Position numbers and translations under genes: made by a program. Under the pieces are notes generated by a model that did no database searches, was not told the origin of the DNA, and saw only the letters and a program-made list of their open reading frames with translations. Shown one piece after another: positions 25,199 to 30,393 of a DNA stretch of 30,393 nt. Position 1 is the first letter of the stretch. Each line of letters opens with the position of its first letter. Source of the DNA: CATOSP01 sp034422355 (GTDB lineage: Bacteria > Chloroflexota > Dehalococcoidia > Lucifugimonadales > UBA3495); the NCBI GenBank assembly GCA_034422355.1, contig DAOUJS010000149.1, positions 1 through 30,393 of the forward strand. Direction: 5' to 3'.

Positions 25199-25465
25199 TT
25201 ATCGCCGTAATCCCAGCCGGGTTATCAGCGATTGGTATCGACCTACGTCCTCTTTGGTGAGGTAATTCAGGAGCCTGCGCCTCTTGGACACCATCGTTAC
25301 AAGCCCCCGGCGACAGGCAACGTCCTTCTTATGCACGCGCAGATGGGCCGTCAACTGCTTGATGCGTTCCGTGAGGATGGCGACCTGTAGCTCGGTGGAG
25401 CCGGTGTCGTTGGGGTGGAGGCGGTATTCCTGAGTGATCTGCGCCCGTGTTTCCGCGTCTAGCAT
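25199..25465 (-). CDS. rpsO: 30S ribosomal protein S15 (uS15)
   Basis: S15 binds 16S rRNA in the central domain of the 30S subunit. The 88-aa protein has the family sequence: DTGSTELQVAILTERIKQL, TAHLRVHKKD and RRGLVTMVSKRRRLLNYL. The open frame extends 61 codons upstream, but that part has no family similarity, so the start is ATG 25465 (MLDAETRAQITQEYRLHP). The length matches the usual 88-89 aa. A promoter candidate ends about 37 bp upstream. pnp follows after an intercistronic hairpin. Confidence 0.96.
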   Translation of the reverse strand: MLDAETRAQITQEYRLHPNDTGSTELQVAILTERIKQLTAHLRVHKKDVACRRGLVTMVSKRRRLLNYLTKEDVGRYQSLITRLGLRR

Positions 25466-25502
25466 CCTGAGTCTATATTCCTCTTCCTTCTCGTTCCCGG
25501 CA

Positions 25503-25532
25503 AGTATATCACAGCCATGCAGAAAGCGGCAA
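25503..25532 (-). promoter_or_regulatory. Sigma70-type promoter for rpsO-pnp
   Basis: Minus strand: TTGCCG (25532-25527), an 18-bp spacer, then TATACT (25508-25503) preceded by TGA, giving an extended -10. The implied transcript starts near 25496, about 30 nt before rpsO. Confidence 0.55.
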
Positions 25533-25629
25533 TTCGGGCGCTCGACCTGAACAAGACACAAATCTCTTGGGTGTGATGCGTCCGAAAACGGCGGCCTGTA
25601 TAATGCTATGGAACAATCGGGAGAACGCC

Positions 25630-26175
25630 ATGACGACGGTGCCGCCATTGCCTGAACACGGGCTTCAATCTTCTGACGACCGCAGGACCATAAGCCGCAG
25701 GTTCATCCTGCACGCAAGAGAGGAACTGGAACGCGGCAACCGTCTCCAAGCCGGAGAGAAGGCATGGGGCGCTGTCGCTCAATATCTGAAGATTATCGGT
25801 GAACAGCGGGGTTGGTATCATAAGTCCCATCGGCAACTCGAAAGTATCGGCCATCATGTCAGGGCTGAATACCCTGACTATGACTCCGGGCCATTTGCTG
25901 AGGGATTATCCGCCGCCTATCACAAAGGGCATGAGAACTTTTACGAGAACTACCGCAGCAGAGAGGAAGTTGAAGAAAGCATAGAGGGGGCCGAGAATGC
26001 GCTGCCTGTGCTGGAATCCTTGATAACAGAAGCTCCTCGGCCTTTCACAATCATATCCAACAGCCAGCTCCGGCGGCTTAAAGAATTGACGGGGAACAAC
26101 GATTTGCAAGTCGGGGATGCATCCCTCGTAGGGTTCTCTCTGCGTCACACTCCCGGCTCCGCATCCGTGCTGTGA
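25630..26175 (+). CDS. PaREP1/HEPN-like domain protein
   Basis: The 181-aa protein contains a helical domain with FILHAREELERGNRLQAGEK followed by AWGAVAQYLKIIGEQRGWYH. This is the pattern of PaREP1 proteins, a HEPN-like family first noted in Pyrobaculum and also present in some bacteria. Later helices include AAYHKGHENFYENY and EEVEESIEGAENALPVLESL. The last ~35 residues are less ordered. HEPN-like proteins are often RNases or nucleotide-binding partners, but the RxxxxH catalytic motif is not evident, so no activity is claimed. ATG 25630 is used because GGGAG lies six bases upstream; the 21 codons before it lack such a site. It is divergent from rpsO and convergent with the Ldh gene. Confidence 0.6.
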   Translation: MTTVPPLPEHGLQSSDDRRTISRRFILHAREELERGNRLQAGEKAWGAVAQYLKIIGEQRGWYHKSHRQLESIGHHVRAEYPDYDSGPFAEGLSAAYHKGHENFYENYRSREEVEESIEGAENALPVLESLITEAPRPFTIISNSQLRRLKELTGNNDLQVGDASLVGFSLRHTPGSASVL

Positions 26176-26181
26176 ACAGCG

Positions 26182-26197
26182 CCCGGCTCGGACCGGG
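26182..26197. terminator. Weak hairpin between convergent genes
   Basis: A 5-bp CCCGG/CCGGG stem with a 6-nt loop lies in the 30-bp gap between the PaREP1-like gene and the Ldh gene. It could work in both directions but has no T-tract. Confidence 0.3.
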
Positions 26198-26205
26198 TTC
26201 CTCAC

Positions 26206-27258
26206 CTACGGCTGGCCGGCGGCCTCCTCCACCCCCAACTCCTTCATCAACCCGGTTATCTCCTCCCAGGTGGCGTCCTCCACGAATATCCCGTCGCGGC
26301 GGCGGGCCTGCTCGGTGCGGAACTCCGGCTCTCCGGGGTAGAGGACCTCGGTGAAGCCCGCGGCCGGGGGCGAGGTCTTGATGAACTCGGCGAACTCCTT
26401 GACCTCACGCTTGAAGACGTCCAGGGAACGGAAATGCTCCACGTTGAACACGGCGATGAATACGCCGTCGTTGTGGCGGGCCTGGGGGTCGATGCCGAAT
26501 CCCAGGCCGGTGAGCAGAGCGGAGAGGGTCTCGACCATGAAGGAGAGGCCATAGCCCTTGTGACCCTGGTCCGCGCCCACGGGGAGGATTGCGCCTCCCT
26601 CGCGGTAGTCGTCAGGGTCGGTGGTGGGGTTCCCGTCCTTGTCTATCAGCCAGCCCGGCGGGACCTGCTCGCCCCGGTTCCTGGCCAGGCCGATCTTGCC
26701 CGCGGCCACGGCGCTGCTGGCCATGTCGAGCAGGACGGTCCCCTCCAGGTCGCTGGGCACTCCCATGCAGATGGGGTTCGTCCCCAGCCGCCGCGCCCTG
26801 CCGCCAAAGGGGGCCACCGACTTGGGGCCTGCGCCGGAGTCGGCGGTTATCATCCCGATCATGCCCTCGTTGGCCGCCATCGTGGGGTAGTCCCCCAGCC
26901 TTCCGATGTGGCTCTGGTAGTGTACGGTGATGGCGGCGACCCCGTTGACCCTGGCCTTTTCGATGGCCATGCGCATTGCCCGCTCGGTGACGACAAAACC
27001 GAATCCCCAGTTGCCGTTGATGACCGCGGTGGCCGGGGTCTCGCTGACCACCTCGAAGGGCGCGCCGGGAACGATATGGCCCCGGTCGATGCGCCCCGTG
27101 TAGTCGATGATGTGGATGACGCCGTGGGAGTCGTGGCCGACCAGGTTCGCCTTGACCTGGTGGGTCGCAACGATTTCCGCCTCCTCGTGGGAGACGCCCT
27201 TGGCCCGGTAGATATGGTAGGCAACCTTGTGTAGATAATCGGCGTCGAATACAGGCAC
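26206..27258 (-). CDS. Ldh family oxidoreductase (malate/L-sulfolactate/ureidoglycolate dehydrogenase type)
   Basis: The protein belongs to the NAD(P)-dependent Ldh2 family, which is distinct from classic Rossmann lactate dehydrogenases. It shows the catalytic His in LVGHDSHGVIHI (~His45). GFGFVVTERAMRMAI, SHIGRLGDYPTMAANEGMIG, and GGRARRLGTNPICMGVPS follow. LDMASSAVAAGKI and DQGHKGYGLSFMVETLSALL are also typical. It oxidises a 2-hydroxy acid; malate, sulfolactate, ureidoglycolate and others are possible. I choose GTG 27258 because GGAGGTGAT, a near-perfect ribosome site, ends a few bases before it. The ATGs at 27273 and 27264 would start before or inside that site. Confidence 0.88.
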   Translation of the reverse strand: MPVFDADYLHKVAYHIYRAKGVSHEEAEIVATHQVKANLVGHDSHGVIHIIDYTGRIDRGHIVPGAPFEVVSETPATAVINGNWGFGFVVTERAMRMAIEKARVNGVAAITVHYQSHIGRLGDYPTMAANEGMIGMITADSGAGPKSVAPFGGRARRLGTNPICMGVPSDLEGTVLLDMASSAVAAGKIGLARNRGEQVPPGWLIDKDGNPTTDPDDYREGGAILPVGADQGHKGYGLSFMVETLSALLTGLGFGIDPQARHNDGVFIAVFNVEHFRSLDVFKREVKEFAEFIKTSPPAAGFTEVLYPGEPEFRTEQARRRDGIFVEDATWEEITGLMKELGVEEAAGQP

Positions 27259-27386
27259 GATCATCACCTCCATCAGAGCTTATTCGATACTTCCTGCATA
27301 TTCGCGCGGGAGGGCATCCAACCCTGCTCCGCAGGCAGGATATGCCACACAGTGTGTTCCCTTACGTTACCGGAAGATGCACGGCC

Positions 27387-27848
27387 TCAGAAGAAATTTC
27401 GCCTGCCGACTTCGTGAGTTTGGTAGAAATCCTCATCAGATTTGGTGAAATAAATGATTGCCTCTATGATGGTAATCACCCAGTTCACCGGTATTCCAAT
27501 AATGATGAACGTAAGAATTATGTGTATAAACCCCGCGCCGATGTACCCAAGGTAAAACTTGTGGATTCCGAAGCCGCCTAGAAATATGGCCAACAGCCCG
27601 GCCGCCACCTTGCTCTTCCGCCTTGGGACTCCCGGAGAGCCGCTGCCTGATGTGCCCGCCGGGCTGGAAGGGTCTACGTAAATCGCAGTAGCAGTGTCGG
27701 AGACGGCCTCGAAATCAACACGCAGTCCGTTCTCAGGGCCGCGTGAGTCATTCCAGTCCGATTCTCGGAAAGAGTATCGCTGACCATCATCCCCGCTAAT
27801 GATTCCTGATCTGGTCTCCGTGGAATAACTCAATAATAGCCCCTTCAT
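27387..27848 (-). CDS. TM2 domain membrane protein with an N-terminal OB-fold-like domain
   Basis: The 153-aa protein has two parts. Residues ~1-60 (TRSGIISGDDGQRYSF, then GLRVDFEAVSDTATAIYV) resemble a cold-shock/OB-fold strand pattern. After a Ser/Pro/Gly linker comes a TM2 domain (~78-135): KSKVAAGLLAIFLGGFGIHK, FYLGYIGAGF, then a second hydrophobic hairpin ending EAIIYF. A short charged tail (TKSDEDFYQTHEVGRRNFF) is cytosolic or external. TM2 proteins are small inner-membrane proteins of unknown function. The start ATG 27848 (MKGLLLSYSTETRSG) follows GGGGGAC; the 31 codons upstream look non-coding. Confidence 0.78.
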   Translation of the reverse strand: MKGLLLSYSTETRSGIISGDDGQRYSFRESDWNDSRGPENGLRVDFEAVSDTATAIYVDPSSPAGTSGSGSPGVPRRKSKVAAGLLAIFLGGFGIHKFYLGYIGAGFIHIILTFIIIGIPVNWVITIIEAIIYFTKSDEDFYQTHEVGRRNFF

Positions 27849-27929
27849 AGCCCGTCCCCCGCATACAGGTACTGCACTGGTGGCGAGTAGTCTATCGTTT
27901 GGGCAGCAGGTTGTCCACGCGGCCCGCGT

Positions 27930-27958
27930 TTGACTCGCCATCCGGCGGTTGCTATATT
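27930..27958 (+). promoter_or_regulatory. Sigma70-type promoter for the TGS GTPase gene
   Basis: TTGACT (27930-27935) and TATATT (27953-27958) are spaced by exactly 17 bp; each matches consensus at 5/6. The transcript would begin near 27965, about 50 nt before the ATG. Confidence 0.65.
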
Positions 27959-28017
27959 CCGATCATTCTCCCCGCAACCCATCCACTCATATCCCTTTCG
28001 GACCAGGAGAGGATAGG

Positions 28018-29004
28018 ATGCCGGCCAACCTGCCTCCCCAGTACTACATCGCCGAGCAGAAGTACCGCGCCGCCAAAGGGACGGCGGAGAAGGTGGCCGC
28101 GCTGCAACAGATGCTGGCCGCCACTCCCAAGCACAAGGGCACGGACCACCTCAGGGCCGACCTGCGGGCCAGGGTGGCCAAGGGCCTGGAGGAACTGGAA
28201 AACCCCAAGCGCGGGGCAGGACAGCCCCAGCCCTTCGTGGTGCGGAAGGAGGGCGCTGGCCAGGCCGCGCTGATTGGGATGCCAAACTCCGGCAAGTCGC
28301 AGCTTCTGGCCACTCTTACCGGCGCGGGCGCGAAGGTGGCCGCCTACCCCTACACCACGCGCATTCCCCTGCCCGGAATGCTGCGCTACGAGAACATCAA
28401 GATTCAACTCGTAGACACCCCGGCCATCAACGACCGCGACATTCAGGGCCAGCTATTCAGCCTGCTGCGCAACACCGACCTGCTGCTGATAGTACTGGAC
28501 CTCTCCGGCGACCCGCTGACCGAGGCCGACGAGGTATTCTCGGAGCTTGACCGCTACAGCTTCCGGCTGTTGGGCCGGGGAGAGACCGCAGACCCCGACG
28601 ATCCCCTCGTGCAGAAACCGGCCCTCATCATCGGGGCCAAGGCAGACACGCCCGATGCGGACGTGGCTTTCGAGCTTTTGCAAGAGCTGTACGGGGCCAG
28701 GTTCCCGATGGCGGCGGTGTCAGCGGAAATGGAGACCGGGCTTGACGGACTGGCCGAGGCAGTGTTCGATGCCTTGGGCCGGGTCCGGGTGTACCTCAGG
28801 GCCCGGGGCTCGGAACCTGACCGCAAGGACCCGCTGGTGCTGGCAACGGGCAGCATGGTGGAGGACGCCGCCGTGCTGGTCCACAAAGACTGGCTGCGCC
28901 GCTTCAAGTACGCCCTGCTCTGGGGTTCAGGAAAGTTCGGCGGCCAGCGCGTGGGGCGCGACTACATCCTTGCCGACGAGGACGTTATCGAGCTGCACGG
29001 GTAG
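28018..29004 (+). CDS. GTPase of the OBG/DRG type with C-terminal TGS domain
   Basis: The 328-aa protein starts with a helical region (PPQYYIAEQKYRAAKGTAEK). The P-loop is GMPNSGKSQLL (~87-97). Switch II is LVDTPAIND (~131-139), lacking the Gly usual after Pro. LLLIVLDLSGD follows, and IIGAKADT (~206) replaces the canonical NKxD. The C-terminal part (~258-328), with VYLRARG, AAVLVHKDWLRRFKYALLWG and RDYILADEDVIELHG, is a TGS domain, as in DRG GTPases. The family is linked to translation or ribosome quality in other organisms; the role here is inferred. The start ATG 28018 has AGGAGAGG upstream and a good promoter. Weak G3 and G4 motifs suggest altered nucleotide specificity. Confidence 0.85.
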   Translation: MPANLPPQYYIAEQKYRAAKGTAEKVAALQQMLAATPKHKGTDHLRADLRARVAKGLEELENPKRGAGQPQPFVVRKEGAGQAALIGMPNSGKSQLLATLTGAGAKVAAYPYTTRIPLPGMLRYENIKIQLVDTPAINDRDIQGQLFSLLRNTDLLLIVLDLSGDPLTEADEVFSELDRYSFRLLGRGETADPDDPLVQKPALIIGAKADTPDADVAFELLQELYGARFPMAAVSAEMETGLDGLAEAVFDALGRVRVYLRARGSEPDRKDPLVLATGSMVEDAAVLVHKDWLRRFKYALLWGSGKFGGQRVGRDYILADEDVIELHG

Positions 29005-29411
29005 GCGGTGCTGGTAACTTGCGCGGCTTCTGCCGAACAATCCCTTCCGTGAACATCTTCACCGCAGCCTGACCGCTGCCGGCTGACTGGGTATGTTACC
29101 GCCGGTTTATGGGCAGTAGTACCCATTTTCCACAACACCCTTTGCCAGTACCATTTTTACATTATGTTTAGAAACTGTCTCAAAATTGTCTGGCGCTGCT
29201 GACATCCGTTCTTCGGGGTTGAAACTAATGGATTCCCGCAAGTGCGGGAATGACCGGTTTGATGGCGGCGGTTTGATGGCGGAAGGCTTTGAGAAGGTCC
29301 GCTTACTGACATTTGCCAGGTTACAAACGCGGGAGGCTGTTGCTAGAGTAGTTACCGGCAACCCAAGTCCGGGGACAACACCCCGGAATCCGGCAATAGG
29401 GGGAGAGGAAA
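29005..29411. other. Gene-free 407-bp stretch
   Basis: No convincing coding frame. It holds a REP-like palindrome (29232-29251) and an AT-richer patch around 29140-29195 containing AACTGTCTCAAAA, which resembles some insertion-sequence ends but has no partner visible. A GGGGGAGAGGAAA ribosome site leads into the next small gene. Confidence 0.5.
29232..29251. repeat. REP-like palindrome
   Basis: ATTCCCGC and GCGGGAAT form a perfect 8-bp stem with loop AAGT, followed by GACC. The form (G)ATTCCCGC...GCGGGAATGAC is the common REP/palindromic element found dispersed in many bacterial genomes. Only one copy is seen in the window. Confidence 0.6.
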
Positions 29412-29651
29412 ATGGTGGGAACGGCGCTGGACCTTCGCGTGGGTACACCGGTCTATTCTCGGGACCTGGATGATGTCCGGGTGGAGGTCTACTTCAGCGG
29501 AGAGGTATACAGCGTTTTCATCGTGGGAGAGACCATAGCATCCTTCCTGGGAACGTCTCCGTCCTTCGACGACTGTCTTGAGGAAATCGATGCCCTGGTG
29601 CGGCTGGTCAATTCCGACGTGTACCAGCAGGAAATCGCGCGGCTTTCCTGA
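29412..29651 (+). CDS. Small protein of unknown function (79 aa)
   Basis: I do not recognise a family. The product begins MVGTALDLRVGTPVYSRDLD, then VRVEVYFSGEVYSVFIVGET, with two or three predicted strands, and ends in an acidic helix (FDDCLEEIDALVRLVNSDVY). It has no signal peptide or membrane segment. Support for being real: a GGGGGAGAGGAAA purine-rich ribosome site directly before the ATG, a coherent strand-strand-helix pattern, and a strong hairpin 10 bp after the stop. Part of the region upstream and downstream is mobile-element debris. Confidence 0.55.
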   Translation: MVGTALDLRVGTPVYSRDLDDVRVEVYFSGEVYSVFIVGETIASFLGTSPSFDDCLEEIDALVRLVNSDVYQQEIARLS

Positions 29652-29661
29652 CCGAGAACAA

Positions 29662-29698
29662 AGCACATGGGCGGGGAAAATCTCCCCGTCCATGTGCT
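29662..29698 (+). terminator. Long stem-loop after the 79-aa gene
   Basis: A 16-bp stem (AGCACATGGGCGGGGA with TCCCCGTCCATGTGCT, one G-T pair) and a 5-nt loop follow the stop codon by about 10 bp. No T-tract follows, so it may be a terminator that works in both directions or an RNA-stabilising structure. Confidence 0.6.
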
Positions 29699-29702
29699 GC
29701 GT

Positions 29703-29888
29703 TCTGACCAGGTTGCGTTAGGGGCCGGCCTATAACAACCGGCGGTTTATCGACGCCGTGTGCTGGATTCTGCACACCGGCTCCCCCTGGCGGGATCTGA
29801 CCAGGTTGCGTTAGGGGCCAGACTATAACAATCGGCGGTTTATCGACGCTGTGTGCCGGATTCTGCGCACCGGCTCCCCCTGGCGGGA
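29703..29888 (+). repeat. 93-bp direct tandem duplication inside the IS5 transposase
   Basis: Units 29703-29795 and 29796-29888 are head to tail, each beginning TCTGACCAGGTTGCGTTAGG and ending CCCTGGCGGGA. They differ at about seven positions, so the duplication is not recent. The length is 31 codons and keeps the frame, but the repeat brings in a TAG. Confidence 0.9.
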
Positions 29889-30285
29889 TCTGCCCCCGGA
29901 CTGCTGAGACTGGAAGAACACCCAGCGCCGTTTCTGCCGCTGGCGGGGCCGGGGCGTGTGGGCCGGACTGTTGGAGGCGGTGATGTATGATCCCGAATTC
30001 GAGTGGCTGGTGATAGACGCCAGCTATATCAAGGCCCATCCCCACAGCGCCGGGGCCCAGGGCGGCAACCAGGCCATAGCCCGCGCAAAAGGGGGCTGAA
30101 CAGCAAGCTGCACCTGGCGGCGGACTCCCACGGAATGCCGGCAAGGCTGGCTGCGACCGGGGGTACGGTTGCCGGCTGCTCCCAGGCTTTGACCCTGATT
30201 GAGGGCATAGAAGCGGAGTGCCTGCTGGCGGACAAAGCCTATGACACCCCTATGGCACCAATGAAATCGTATCCACCGTCCGAGG
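29733..30285 (+). pseudogene. IS5-family transposase with stops and a frameshift
   Basis: The reading gives NNRRFIDAVCWILHTGSPWR, then a TAG and a second NNRRFIDAVCRILRTGSPWR from the duplication. PPDC, a TGA where the family has Gly, and DWKNTQRRFCRWRGRGVWAG follow. EWLVIDASYIKAHPHSAGAQ carries the first catalytic Asp. After ARAKGG the frame stops at TGA; a -1 shift at the AAAAGGGGGC run restores LNSKLHLAADSHGMPARLA, then ECLLADKAYDT with the second catalytic Asp. The slippery run resembles programmed -1 sites in some IS5 groups, but the other stops make this a pseudogene. A small duplication near 30240-30255 breaks the sequence again. Confidence 0.8.
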
Positions 30286-30393
30286 GACACGGTGGGGGAT
30301 ATCCGGGAGCAGATCAACGACCGCTACGCCAACCGGAGTTCCTGGCTCTGGTGCGAAGGAATCCGGGTGGATACGGCCTCCCCGGTGAACCGG

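Larger units (their letters stand above)
29703..30393 (+). mobile_element. Degenerate IS5-family element at the window edge
   Basis: The stretch encodes an IS5-family transposase in broken pieces on the plus strand. No terminal inverted repeat is evident at the left edge. After about 30290 the translation (DIREQINDRYANRSSW) no longer follows IS5 family sequence, so a second element or a rearrangement may start there. The element runs out of the window. Confidence 0.7.

Noticed and set aside
27342..27581. 79-aa plus-strand frame opposite the TM2 gene.
   Set aside because: It lies over the conserved TM2 domain on the other strand and shows no motif of its own.

Overview
The window is a GC-rich bacterial chromosome segment. 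The housekeeping genes (dapA, asd, dapB, rpsO-pnp, a TGS-type GTPase) and the accessory set (Uma2 nuclease, cadherin-repeat giant, Ldh-type oxidoreductase, TM2 protein) fit an uncultured marine or sponge-associated Chloroflexota such as the SAR202/Dehalococcoidia group. That placement is inferred from gene content only, and I hold it with moderate confidence.

Layout. 1-6782: 3' part of a giant surface protein built from cadherin-like and Ig-like repeats, a FN3 domain and a C-terminal membrane anchor. 6971-8556: a decayed patch with an internally deleted IS1182-like element, a possible IS21-like end, and a DUF433/DUF5615 toxin-antitoxin pair whose toxin is frameshifted. 8628-11242: CYTH protein, HAD phosphatase and MFS exporter on the plus strand. 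11339-16455: a DinB-like gene, then the lysine/aspartate-family cluster dapB-asd-ALDH-dapA on the minus strand. 16627-17349: a Uma2 nuclease gene with a strong terminator.

17585-22731 is a complete compact type II-C CRISPR-Cas locus. cas9 (1065 aa), cas1 and cas2 are on the plus strand. A tracrRNA candidate and a three-spacer array follow, and both are best read on the minus strand, towards the cas genes. Each full 36-nt repeat carries a promoter-like TTGGCC-17-TAAAAT on that strand. The anti-repeat in the tracrRNA is followed directly by a nexus-like hairpin. An 18-bp stem-loop abuts the cas1 start codon. There is no csn2 or cas4.

22736-25532: the conserved rpsO-pnp operon on the minus strand, with its promoter, intercistronic hairpin and terminator; the array sits against the pnp terminator. 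25630-29004: a PaREP1/HEPN-like protein, an Ldh-family oxidoreductase, an OB-fold-like plus TM2 membrane protein and an OBG/DRG-like GTPase. 29005-30393: a REP-like palindrome, a small unknown gene, and a degenerate IS5-family transposase carrying a 93-bp tandem duplication.

How they work together: the cas module acquires spacers (Cas1-Cas2) and cuts invading DNA (Cas9 with tracrRNA and crRNA). The dap cluster supplies diaminopimelate and lysine. rpsO-pnp couples ribosome assembly and RNA decay. The most interesting part is the RNA and regulatory architecture of the CRISPR locus. Its Cas proteins belong to a known subtype.
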